Positions 1 through 5,783 of a stretch of DNA of 7,065 bases are shown piece by piece. A program made the position numbers and the translations under genes. The stretch comes from Clostridiales bacterium (lineage in GTDB: Bacteria; Bacillota; Clostridia; Christensenellales; CAG-138): the NCBI GenBank assembly GCA_003486785.1, contig DNFZ01000138.1, positions 1 to 7,065 on the forward strand, in the 5' to 3' direction. The notes under the pieces are model-generated. The model was not told the DNA's origin. It saw only the letters and a list, made by a program, of their open reading frames with translations, and made no database searches. Numbering within the stretch: position 1 is the first letter of the stretch; the number at the start of each line of letters is the position of its first letter.

Positions 1-672
1 ATATGGCTTTCGGTAGACGTCCTGCGCGTTTAGCTTATTTTTCCGTATCATTGATTTCCAGCCGTAATTTCCGGCAACGAAATAGAGCTTCTTCGGAAAC
101 CTTGGCGCAACTGCGAAAATCTGTTTTTCTTCATGTTGTTTCAAGAGCACCTTCCGCTTTACACGCGCAAACAAATCATCGATCCGCTCGAAAACAGGGC
201 GCATGAATGGGGCTCCCTGCGCACCGAGAAGCATGCCTCCGCCGCCGATCATCACGCCGCCGAAAAACACGCGCCCGGTTTGCTGTGAAAAGCGCTCGAC
301 CACACGCATGGCTTCCTGATTGATCTCCGGCTCGGGAAAGCCGCAGTTTACGATTGCATAGACGGCGGCATCTTGCACTGCCGATGGATATTGCGCGACG
401 AAATCCTGCAAGAACCGCGTGAGCATCGCCGGCATGCAAAAGATATAGAGCGGGAAGATGAGCACGATTGCATCCGCGCGCTGGAATGCCTCAAACGCCT
501 GCTCTGTTTTATGGTGCAGCAGCGTGCTGCGCACGCATATGGTTTCAACGTTGAGCGCATCGTCCTTGAGCAATTGTTCTCCGCGCTTGGCGAGGAACGA
601 CGAGACTGCCCAATCCTGATCCGCTTTCGGACTCGCGCTTACCAGCACAATATTTTTCCTTTGTTCGCTCAC
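1..672 (-). CDS. Flavodoxin-fold NAD(P)H-dependent oxidoreductase, C-terminus cut by the window
   Basis: Reading leftward from a GTG at 672-670, the frame stays open for 224 codons to the left edge, so the C-terminus is missing. The start is supported by GGAGG at 683-679 with a 6-base spacer. The protein begins MSEQRKNIVLVSASPKADQ, the first beta strand and phosphate-binding loop of a flavodoxin fold. The segment AIVLIFPLYIFCMPAMLTRF matches the usual 'dAiVfafPlYw..lPa.l' block, and the later YAIVNCGFPEP and FFGGVMIGGGGML segments also fit the family. Such proteins bind FMN and move electrons from NAD(P)H, and are cytoplasmic. The GTG overlaps the stop of the upstream gene (GTGA), so the two are probably translationally coupled. 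The physiological substrate cannot be read from the sequence. The family call is firm, the specific function is not. Confidence 0.85.
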   Translation of the reverse strand, partial: MSEQRKNIVLVSASPKADQDWAVSSFLAKRGEQLLKDDALNVETICVRSTLLHHKTEQAFEAFQRADAIVLIFPLYIFCMPAMLTRFLQDFVAQYPSAVQDAAVYAIVNCGFPEPEINQEAMRVVERFSQQTGRVFFGGVMIGGGGMLLGAQGAPFMRPVFERIDDLFARVKRKVLLKQHEEKQIFAVAPRFPKKLYFVAGNYGWKSMIRKNKLNAQDVYRKPY

Positions 673-1229
673 AGGGCGCCTCCGATCCGTCGCATCGGGC
701 TTTCAGACAGAGAAGCGCAGAGCTCCGTGTCGTCTCCTCGATCTATGATTGCGGTAACGCTGCTTCTGTGTTTCTTGTTGATATCTATGAAAAGCTGCAT
801 CTCCTCTTCGGATAGGTTTTCACCATAGCCTAGAAAAATTTGCGCCGCATAGTCATCATATCGCGGCGGATGCATGGTTGAGCCATCCTTTCGGGTCATG
901 AAAAACGGCAGCATGTTGGGCAGCCAGCGATCGATGGCATATTTCATGTTTGCCGAAAACTGCCCGAAGACAACGGGGCAGAGGTAGACGACCACATCGC
1001 TGTTCATACTGGCGCGATTGATCTCGGCAATGCCGTCCCGCATGGAGCATTCGCCGGGGGTTTTCACCCAGCACTCAAAGCAGCCACGGCAAAATGCCAG
1101 CTCGTCCCGTTGCAGCGCTCGTTCGGTAAGAGAGAAGCCGCGACCCGCAAAATAGCCGGATAACAGCTCTCTTAGCTCACTTTGTCTCTTCGTTGACAAC
1201 TCGCCATCATAGAGTAGATAAGCCTGCAT
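669..1229 (-). CDS. Iron-sulfur-flavoprotein-like FMN reductase (flavodoxin family)
   Basis: This 186-residue protein starts at the ATG at 1229-1227. That start is chosen over an in-frame ATG at 1256 because GGAGG at 1240-1236 lies 6 bases upstream of it. The N-terminus (MQAYLLYDGELSTKRQSEL) is the first strand and FMN loop. A compact cysteine cluster follows, C47-x2-C50-x2-C53-x7-C61 within FCRGCFECWVKTPGEC. Similar spacing binds a [4Fe-4S] cluster in iron-sulfur flavoproteins, though many relatives have lost the cluster. The VVVYLCPVVFGQFSANMKYAID block is the family's second FMN-contacting region. It is the first gene of a two-gene unit with the downstream flavodoxin-like gene and has its own promoter. 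An electron-transfer or detoxification role is inferred. Cluster binding is likely but unproven. Confidence 0.88.
   Translation of the reverse strand: MQAYLLYDGELSTKRQSELRELLSGYFAGRGFSLTERALQRDELAFCRGCFECWVKTPGECSMRDGIAEINRASMNSDVVVYLCPVVFGQFSANMKYAIDRWLPNMLPFFMTRKDGSTMHPPRYDDYAAQIFLGYGENLSEEEMQLFIDINKKHRSSVTAIIDRGDDTELCASLSESPMRRIGGAL
673..686 (-). promoter_or_regulatory. Ribosome binding site that decides the GTG start at 672
   Basis: On the minus strand GGAGG (683-679) sits 6 bases before the GTG. It lies inside the last codons of the upstream gene. The 11-base string ATCGGAGGCGC containing it recurs, with the same spacer length, before the upstream gene at 1229. Confidence 0.75.
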
Positions 1230-1243
1230 AATGCGCCTCCGAT
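1230..1243 (-). promoter_or_regulatory. Ribosome binding site that decides the ATG start at 1229
   Basis: GGAGG (1240-1236) is followed by a 6-base spacer and ATG. It shows that the start lies nine codons inside the longest open frame. Confidence 0.8.
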
Positions 1244-1251
1244 AAAATTTC

Positions 1252-1267
1252 ATCATATGATTATCAT
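1252..1267. promoter_or_regulatory. Overlapping palindromes, candidate operator for the flavodoxin pair
   Basis: On the plus strand ATCATATGAT (1252-1261) is a perfect palindrome. It overlaps ATGATTATCAT (1257-1267), a second palindrome around one central base. Read together they are three alternating ATCAT/ATGAT half-sites. They cover the candidate -10 of the minus-strand promoter and lie just upstream of the ribosome binding site, where a repressor would act. The pattern is only partly like a Fur box and does not fit it well. A MarR- or TetR-like regulator is possible, but no regulator gene lies in the window. Confidence 0.4.
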
Positions 1268-1286
1268 GTAACTACGTTTGCGTCAA
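1260..1286 (-). promoter_or_regulatory. Candidate sigma-A promoter for the flavodoxin-like pair
   Basis: On the minus strand TTGACG (1286-1281) matches the -35 consensus at 5 of 6 positions. GATAAT (1265-1260) matches the -10 at 5 of 6, but the spacer is only 15 bases. The 17-base alternative gives the weaker hexamer TAATCA. The position, about 30-60 bases before the ATG, is right for the gene pair. Confidence 0.5.
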
Positions 1287-1335
1287 GTAAATTTATCCTG
1301 ACAAAAGAGAACCTGCAGCCAAAGGCGTTTTCAAC

Positions 1336-1364
1336 TTGTGATTCTAAAGTATATACGATATAAT
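1336..1364 (+). promoter_or_regulatory. Sigma-A promoter for proA and the genes behind it
   Basis: TTGTGA (1336-1341, 4 of 6 consensus) is followed by a 17-base spacer and a perfect TATAAT (1359-1364). Transcription would begin near 1371, leaving a leader of about 20 bases that contains only the ribosome binding site. There is thus no room for a T-box or other riboswitch. Confidence 0.75.
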
Positions 1365-1391
1365 GTGTGGAAAGTTTGGAGGGGATCACCC

Positions 1392-2633
1392 ATGACCGTT
1401 CGTGAACTGGCGCAGAGCGCAAAAAAAGCCTCCGGCAAGCTTGCCATCACATCTTCGAAAACGAGAAACGATGCGCTGCTGGCGATGGCTGACGCGCTGA
1501 TCGTTGCCGTGCCTGAAATATTAAAAGCAAACGACAAGGACGTCCGCCTCGCCAAAGAGCGCGGTGTGAAAGCCTCGTTTATCGACCGGCTCACGCTCGA
1601 TCAGAAACGTGTGGAGAACATGGCAAACGGCATGCGCAAAGTCGCGCTGTTGGCGGACCCGATTGGGAAGAGTGATTCGGTCGCCGTCCGTCCAAACGGG
1701 CTTCGCATCGAAAAGCGTCGCGTGCCGCTTGGCGTGATCGGCATCATCTATGAAGCGCGGCCAAACGTCACTGCGGATGCCATCGCGCTTTGTCTCAAGA
1801 GCAGCAACGCCTGTGTGTTGCGCGGAGGAAGCGAGGCGCTCAACAGCAACGCCGCCGTCTGTGACGCGCTCAACGATGCCGCTGTGAAAAGCGGCATCCC
1901 TGATGGAGCGATTCAACTTCTTCGGGACACGGACCGCGCCGCGGCAAGCGAGATGATGAAACTAAACGGTCTCATCGACGTGCTGATTCCGCGCGGTGGC
2001 GCAGGATTGATTCAGAGCGTCGTACAGCAGGCGACCATCCCCGTCATCGAAACCGGATCCGGCGTTTGCCACGTTTATATCGATGAAACGGGCGATCTTG
2101 CGATGGCTGCCGATATCATCGAAAACGCAAAGTGCTCGCGCCCGTCTGTCTGCAACGCGGCTGAGACGCTGCTGGTGCACGAGAAAATAGCGGCTGATTG
2201 CCTGCCGCAGATTGCGCAGAGGCTCTCCGACCGAGGAGTAGAGCTGCGGTGCGATGCGCGCGCAAAGGCGCTCATGCCCGGCGCGATAGACGCGACAAAA
2301 GAGGACTGGGCGACGGAATACAATGATCTGATTCTTTCGGTCAGAGTGGTCGATTCGTTTGACGAAGCGGTAACCCATATCGAAACCTACGGCACGCACC
2401 ATAGCGACTCTATCATCACGAGCCGCTATGATGCCGCAGAGCGCTTTCTCAGCGAAGTCGATTCCGCCGCGGTCTATGTCAACGCCTCCACGCGCTTTAC
2501 AGACGGCGAGGAATTCGGCTTTGGCGCAGAGATCGGCATCAGCACGCAAAAGCTGCACGCACGCGGGCCGATGGGGTTGGATGAACTGACCACGGTAAAA
2601 TACGTCATTCGCGGAGCCGGGCAGATTCGATAG
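1392..2633 (+). CDS. proA: Glutamate-5-semialdehyde dehydrogenase (gamma-glutamyl phosphate reductase)
   Basis: ProA reduces L-glutamyl-5-phosphate with NADPH to glutamate-5-semialdehyde, the second step of proline synthesis from glutamate, in the cytoplasm. The 413-residue length fits the family (about 415). The start is the ATG at 1392, behind GGAGGGG (1378-1384). The open frame extends back to 1338, but that codon lies inside the promoter. Visible signatures are the NADPH-binding stretch RVPLGVIGIIYEARPNVTAD, the GGSEALNSN loop, the catalytic cysteine C254 in RPSVCNAAETLLVH, and the C-terminal block VNASTRFTDGEEFGFGAEIG followed by ISTQKLHARGPMGL. A second cysteine, C248, sits six residues before C254. 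The usual partner proB is not in the window. The HAD gene begins 40 bases downstream, and co-transcription is likely. Confidence 0.97.
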   Translation: MTVRELAQSAKKASGKLAITSSKTRNDALLAMADALIVAVPEILKANDKDVRLAKERGVKASFIDRLTLDQKRVENMANGMRKVALLADPIGKSDSVAVRPNGLRIEKRRVPLGVIGIIYEARPNVTADAIALCLKSSNACVLRGGSEALNSNAAVCDALNDAAVKSGIPDGAIQLLRDTDRAAASEMMKLNGLIDVLIPRGGAGLIQSVVQQATIPVIETGSGVCHVYIDETGDLAMAADIIENAKCSRPSVCNAAETLLVHEKIAADCLPQIAQRLSDRGVELRCDARAKALMPGAIDATKEDWATEYNDLILSVRVVDSFDEAVTHIETYGTHHSDSIITSRYDAAERFLSEVDSAAVYVNASTRFTDGEEFGFGAEIGISTQKLHARGPMGLDELTTVKYVIRGAGQIR

Positions 2634-2673
2634 ATCTGCTTTCCCGTGTATCGTCTGTTTGTTTGGAGAAGAA

Positions 2674-3477
2674 ATGGATATCAAGCTCATCGCGCTGGAC
2701 ATCGACGGCACGCTGACCAATAATCATGCAGGAGCTATCAGCGAACGAAACCGGCAGGCTGTGCGGCGCGCAATCGAAACGGGCGTGCATGTGGTGCTTG
2801 CAACCGGAAGAGGCCGCATTGCCACACGCCCCATCTGGAGAGCCCTCGATCTGCACGGCCCTTCGATTCAGTACGGCGGCGCGATGATCGCGGATATCGA
2901 CACAGAGCGTGCGCTGGTGCTCCACGAGATGCAGCCGCAGATCATTCGCGAGGTGCTGCATTATTCCGTCGAGATGGACATTCCGGCGCAGATCTATCTC
3001 GATGAAACGGTGATCAGCGAAAAGCCGAGCGATGTCGCAAATGGATATGTCAATCGACACAAGCTCTCGTTCATCATCGACCCGGATATTCGCAAAAAGA
3101 CGTATCACAACGTACCAAAGGTGCTCGCTTTCGCGCCTCTGGAACGGCAGGACGAGATTTTCGCGGCATATAAAAAACGCTTTGCCGGCATCGCGCAGGT
3201 TTCGCGCTCAAGTCCCGGTTTCATCGAAATCAACTGCCTTGGCATTACGAAAGCTTCCGCGCTGGAAGAGCTCGCCGCTATGCTCGGTATCTGCCGCAAC
3301 CAGACGGCGGCCATCGGCGACAATTTCCTCGATTTGGAGATGATCGAGTGGGCGGACATCGGCGCTTGCGTCGCAGACGGCGCGCCGGAGGTAAAAGCGG
3401 CGGCCGACATGATCGTTCCCGCTTGCGGGGATGATGGCGTGGCGGCATTTATAGAAGAAATAATATTATCAGAATAG
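2674..3477 (+). CDS. Cof-type HAD-superfamily (IIB) phosphatase
   Basis: This 267-residue protein starts at ATG 2674, with GGAG at 2665-2668 five bases upstream. The open frame also reaches a TTG at 2659, which precedes the binding site and is rejected. HAD motif I is LDIDGTLT, with nucleophile D9 and acid/base D11. Motif II is T44 in VVLATGRGR. The C2B cap lies between roughly residues 80 and 185. Motif III is K193 in GITKASALEEL, and motif IV is GDNFLDLEM with D216 and D220. Family members are cytoplasmic Mg-dependent phosphatases, mostly acting on sugar phosphates, FMN or pyridoxal phosphate. The substrate here is unknown. Motif IV has Leu219 where many relatives have Asn (GDxxND). It lies between proA and a ROK kinase, probably in one transcript, and a sugar-phosphate substrate is an inference from the neighbour. 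Confidence 0.93.
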   Translation: MDIKLIALDIDGTLTNNHAGAISERNRQAVRRAIETGVHVVLATGRGRIATRPIWRALDLHGPSIQYGGAMIADIDTERALVLHEMQPQIIREVLHYSVEMDIPAQIYLDETVISEKPSDVANGYVNRHKLSFIIDPDIRKKTYHNVPKVLAFAPLERQDEIFAAYKKRFAGIAQVSRSSPGFIEINCLGITKASALEELAAMLGICRNQTAAIGDNFLDLEMIEWADIGACVADGAPEVKAAADMIVPACGDDGVAAFIEEIILSE

Positions 3478-3478
3478 T

Positions 3479-3495
3479 TTCCGGGCTTGCCGGAA
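3479..3495 (+). other. Small hairpin between the HAD and ROK genes
   Basis: TTCCGG (3479-3484) pairs with CCGGAA (3490-3495) around the loop GCTTG. It begins right after the HAD stop codon and ends 9 bases before the GGAGG of the next gene. No U-run follows directly, so it is not a clear terminator. It could stabilise the upstream message or tune expression of the kinase. Confidence 0.4.
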
Positions 3496-3518
3496 TGCAT
3501 TGCGGGAGGATTTTTTAT

Positions 3519-4466
3519 ATGTATAGCATCGGCGTGGATATCGGCGGAAGTAAAATCGCTGCTGGGTTAGTCGGGAACGACTCAAAGCTCATCAGCAAAA
3601 AATCATCTCCATTTCCTCGCACCGGAAAACCGCTGGATTCCATTGAAACAATCCGATCACTGATCAACAGTCTGATTGCAGAGAATGGGATTAAAACCGG
3701 GGATATAGCAGCAATCGGACTAGCCGTACCCGGCAGTATCGACTATGCAAGCGGCGTAGTCATCAACGCGCATAATCTCGATTATCACGATTTTCCGCTC
3801 TGCAAACTCGTGGGGGATGATTTCCCCGGCGTAACGATCTACCTGGAAAACGACGCAAACGCGGCTGCCCTTGCCGAATATTACAGCGGTGCGTTCCGCG
3901 GCTGCTCCTCCGGGCTTTTAATCACCATCGGCACCGGCATCGGCGGCGGGCTGGTGTTGGATGGGAAAATCTTCGTCGGCGGCAAGAAGAACGGCTTCGA
4001 ATTCGGCCACGCGGTCCTGCTCTTTGGCGGCGAGCCCTGCACCTGCGGGCAGAGGGGCTGTATCGAGTCCTATTGCTCCGCTGCCGCGCTCGTGCGTGAG
4101 GGTCGGAAAGCAGCAAACGATCATCATGAGAGCGCAATGTTCCAGCGCGCGCAAGGCGACTTGAGCAGAATCAATGCAAAGCTCGTCATGGACTGTGCGC
4201 GAGAAGGGGATGCGATTGCTTCCGCTGTATACAACCAGTTTACGGATTATCTTGGCGCGACAGCCTGCACGGCGATTGCGCTGTTTGACCCTGAGATCAT
4301 CGCATTTGGCGGCGGCGTGAGCAACGATGGTGAGTTTTTGCTCGCTCCGATTCGCGAATACGCGAAGAAATACGCGTTCTTTAAAAATCACGCAAAGATC
4401 GTCACGGCGGAGATGAAGAACGACGCGGGTATCGTCGGCGCGGCGATGCTGCATCTGCAAAGATAG
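3519..4466 (+). CDS. ROK-family sugar kinase (glucokinase-like)
   Basis: This 315-residue protein has the usual length for a ROK kinase. It starts at ATG 3519, behind GGAGG at 3505-3509. An in-frame ATG at 3495 precedes the binding site and is rejected. The N-terminal phosphate loop is GVDIGGSKI (residues 5-13). ENDANAA (110-116) carries the catalytic aspartate D112. LLITIGTGIGGG is the second ATP-contacting loop. The ROK zinc site is H164 (EFGH) with C174, C176 and C181 in CTCGQRGC, followed by E183. AFGGGVSNDGE near the C-terminus is the adenosine motif. No N-terminal DNA-binding domain is present, so this is a kinase rather than a ROK repressor. Family members phosphorylate glucose, fructose, mannose, N-acetylglucosamine or N-acetylmannosamine with ATP, and the sugar cannot be decided here. 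It is the last gene before the terminator. Confidence 0.95.
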   Translation: MYSIGVDIGGSKIAAGLVGNDSKLISKKSSPFPRTGKPLDSIETIRSLINSLIAENGIKTGDIAAIGLAVPGSIDYASGVVINAHNLDYHDFPLCKLVGDDFPGVTIYLENDANAAALAEYYSGAFRGCSSGLLITIGTGIGGGLVLDGKIFVGGKKNGFEFGHAVLLFGGEPCTCGQRGCIESYCSAAALVREGRKAANDHHESAMFQRAQGDLSRINAKLVMDCAREGDAIASAVYNQFTDYLGATACTAIALFDPEIIAFGGGVSNDGEFLLAPIREYAKKYAFFKNHAKIVTAEMKNDAGIVGAAMLHLQR

Positions 4467-4471
4467 GGGAT

Positions 4472-4499
4472 GGGGTTGGTTGGGCTATGCCCAAACCCC
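4472..4499 (+). other. Hairpin just behind the ROK kinase stop codon
   Basis: TTGGGC (4480-4485) pairs with GCCCAA (4489-4494) around the loop TAT. The stem can extend by GGGGT (4472-4476) against ACCCC (4495-4499), with a three-base bulge. No U-run follows. It lies directly before the main terminator and may protect the 3' end of the message. Confidence 0.55.
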
Positions 4500-4506
4500 A
4501 AATACA

Positions 4507-4539
4507 AGAAGCAGGGGAGTGACCCCTCTGCTTCTTTTT
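4507..4539 (+). terminator. Rho-independent terminator of the proA-HAD-ROK unit
   Basis: AGAAGCAGGGG (4507-4517) pairs with the strand ending in CTGCTTCT (to 4535), giving an 11-pair stem with one G-U pair and a 7-base loop. A T5 run follows at 4535-4539 and a T6 run at 4545-4550. On the minus strand the same stem is followed only by TTGTATTT. It might therefore act weakly for leftward transcripts too. Confidence 0.85.
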
Positions 4540-4577
4540 CTGTATTTTTTAAGGGTATAATTTCTTAATTTTTTAAT

Positions 4578-4613
4578 GCGCCAGGATATAGGCAGGGAGC
4601 CAACTGCTTGGCT
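4578..4613. repeat. Direct repeat, copy A (36 bases)
   Basis: This 36-base stretch begins GCGCCAGGATATAGGC and ends in GAGCCAACTGCTTGGCT. It matches copy B (4653-4688) at 31 of 36 positions by hand alignment. Its right half is a hairpin, AGCCAA / TTGGCT with loop CTGC. The two copies start exactly 75 bases apart. Confidence 0.75.
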
Positions 4614-4652
4614 GAAAAGAAAGCCAAAATGTGGAAACAGCTGCAAACTGCT

Positions 4653-4688
4653 GCGCCAAGAAATAGACAAGGAGCCAATTGCTTGGCT
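4653..4688. repeat. Direct repeat, copy B (36 bases)
   Basis: This copy begins GCGCCAAGAAATAGAC and ends in GAGCCAATTGCTTGGCT. It differs from copy A at five positions. One change (C to T in the loop) leaves the hairpin intact. Similarity stops just after the hairpin, so this is a dispersed or partly decayed repeat rather than a full tandem array. Confidence 0.75.
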
Positions 4689-4692
4689 CCTT
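4669..4692. other. Strong hairpin in repeat copy B, possible leftward terminator
   Basis: AAGGAGCCAA (4669-4678) pairs perfectly with TTGGCTCCTT (4683-4692) around the 4-base loop TTGC. On the minus strand it is followed by TTGTCTATTTC, a poor U-run. It is one of two candidates for stopping transcripts from the radical SAM gene, behind which no other terminator is visible. Confidence 0.55.
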
Positions 4693-4781
4693 TGTACTTT
4701 CCGTCCGTTAAGCCTCTCCGATGGTGCCCTATCCACCAGAAAGTAGTTATGATGTTACGTAGTAGTTCGGTTACGCGGTTT

Positions 4782-4815
4782 AAGGAGGAAATCGGTAATG
4801 AAAAAACGAACATAA
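4782..4815 (+). other. Orphan ribosome binding site with a 5-codon ORF (MKKRT)
   Basis: AAGGAGG (4782-4788), an excellent Shine-Dalgarno sequence, stands 9 bases before ATG AAA AAA CGA ACA TAA (4798-4815). No recognisable frame continues from it. It may be the leftover front end of a deleted gene, a minimal leader ORF, or chance. No good plus-strand promoter is visible upstream. Confidence 0.3.
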
Positions 4816-4846
4816 CGAACGGAAACTTATTTACTTTTCTAAGCAG

Positions 4847-4875
4847 AGTATAACATCCGAAATATGCAATTGCAA
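4847..4875 (-). promoter_or_regulatory. Candidate minus-strand promoter inside the gap
   Basis: On the minus strand TTGCAA (4875-4870, 4 of 6) and TATACT (4852-4847, 5 of 6) are separated by 17 bases. A transcript would run leftward through both repeat hairpins toward the stem at 4507-4535. No gene with a clear binding site lies downstream, so a non-coding RNA is the only product I could suggest. The base composition here is AT-rich, so chance matches are possible. Confidence 0.3.
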
Positions 4876-4903
4876 GTAAATCTATACGCAAATTGTGTCA
4901 ATT

Positions 4904-5782
4904 TTATATCTGTTCTGTGAAATCTGGCGTGTATGCGGATTCCGCAGAATCCCTCTGTTGCACCAAGATGTTGTATAGTCCCCGCCATAGCGCATACGAG
5001 ATCACGCGGTCGTATTCCCGCTGCGTAATTCTTCGGTTGAGCGGAAATTCGGTTGTATATACTTGCGGAGTATACTGACTCATCAGGGACACATGCGTAG
5101 AAATAGGCAGCAGGTCTGCGATTGCATCCAGAATTTTTCGCGAATCGTCAGCGCACCCGGGCAGGATCAAATGCCTGATTGCCAGACCGCGCCGCGCAAG
5201 TCCATCATGATCCAAAACCAGCTCGCCTACCTGACGATGCATCTCCAAAATGCAAGCTAATGCTATGTTTGCATAATCCGGTGCGTTGGAAAACTTTTCT
5301 GAAAGAAGAGGGGAGAAGTACTTCCAATCCGGCAAGTATACATCGACCAACCCTTCGAGCTGCCGAATCGCGTCCACACATTCATATCCGCTGGAATTAT
5401 ACACGACCGGTATTGTCAGACCCAGCGCTCTTGCACGACATAAGCTCTCGACAACCTGCTGAAGGTAGGGCGCGGCGGTAACGAGGTTGATGTTGTGCGC
5501 GCCATCGCTTTGCAGCGAGAGATAGAGGTTTGCTAGCGCCGTTGCATCCAGTAGTTTCCCGACGTTGCCGTCGCGAATCTTGTAATTCTGGCAATAGACG
5601 CAGCCGAGGTTGCAGCCTGAGAAAAACACCGTTCCGGAACCACGCGTTCCGCTGAGGAACGGTTCCTCCCACTGGTGGAGCATTGCCTTTGCCACGCGTG
5701 GAAGGGATTCGGCTCCGCAAAGCCCGCGCTGCGTCTCACGATCCGCGCCGCATTTGCGCGGGCATATGAAACATGCTTCCAT
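4904..5782 (-). CDS. PflX-like radical SAM iron-sulfur protein
   Basis: This 292-residue cytoplasmic protein matches the uncharacterised PflX family (COG1313), relatives of pyruvate formate-lyase activating enzymes. The radical SAM motif CNLGCVYC supplies C57, C61 and C64 for the [4Fe-4S] cluster that cleaves S-adenosylmethionine. An N-terminal group, C4, C7, C11 and C22 in CFICPRKCG and GLCG, could hold a second metal or cluster. Other family blocks are LHQWEEPFLSG, GSGTVFFSGC, GAHNINLVTAAPYLQQ, VYNSSGYE, DVYLPDWKY, RHLILPG and SLMSQYTP. I chose ATG 5782 because relatives begin close to the CxxCPRxCG motif. A GTG at 5794 in the same frame is also possible. The ATG is one base after the upstream stop and has no good binding site of its own, suggesting translational coupling. 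The natural substrate is unknown, and no formate-lyase gene is nearby. Confidence 0.9.
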   Translation of the reverse strand: MEACFICPRKCGADRETQRGLCGAESLPRVAKAMLHQWEEPFLSGTRGSGTVFFSGCNLGCVYCQNYKIRDGNVGKLLDATALANLYLSLQSDGAHNINLVTAAPYLQQVVESLCRARALGLTIPVVYNSSGYECVDAIRQLEGLVDVYLPDWKYFSPLLSEKFSNAPDYANIALACILEMHRQVGELVLDHDGLARRGLAIRHLILPGCADDSRKILDAIADLLPISTHVSLMSQYTPQVYTTEFPLNRRITQREYDRVISYALWRGLYNILVQQRDSAESAYTPDFTEQI

Positions 5783-5783
5783 C

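Larger units (their letters stand above)
4551..4903. other. Gap between convergent units, no convincing protein gene
   Basis: No open frame here has recognisable protein features. Two minus-strand frames of 83 and 108 codons cross the stretch. They use GTG or TTG starts without a binding site, and their only repeated peptide simply follows from the DNA repeat. The stretch holds the two repeat copies (4578-4688), a strong hairpin, an orphan ribosome binding site with a 5-codon ORF (4782-4815) and a minus-strand promoter candidate (4847-4875). The part from 4693 to 4780 shows nothing I can name. Confidence 0.6.

Noticed and set aside
1252..1267. Fur box at the flavodoxin promoter
   Set aside because: TGATAAT matches one half-site, but the second half differs at most positions. 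A generic palindromic operator is the safer description.
1338..1391. N-terminal extension of ProA by 18 residues
   Set aside because: The upstream start codon falls within the -35 element and before the predicted transcription start. The ATG at 1392 has a GGAGGGG site and gives the family's usual length.
1371..1391. T-box or other riboswitch ahead of proA
   Set aside because: The leader after the TATAAT box is only about 20 bases and holds just the ribosome binding site.
1962..2720. A 252-codon open frame on the minus strand opposite proA
   Set aside because: It lies wholly antisense to the clear proA frame and the start of the HAD gene, has no recognisable motif, and is explained by the codon bias of the plus-strand genes.
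4578..4688. Possible CRISPR or tandem array
   Set aside because: There are only two diverged copies, no regular spacers, no cas gene, and similarity ends at the hairpin.
4485..4736. Minus-strand frame of 83 codons in the same gap
   Set aside because: It has a GTG start without a binding site, reads through the terminator stem, and shows no protein-like features. The repeated GSL-ISWR peptide is again the DNA repeat in another frame.
4565..4891. Minus-strand frame of 108 codons in the intergenic gap
   Set aside because: It starts with TTG and no ribosome binding site, contains the promoter candidate, and its repeated peptide AKQLAPCL is only the translation of the DNA repeat.
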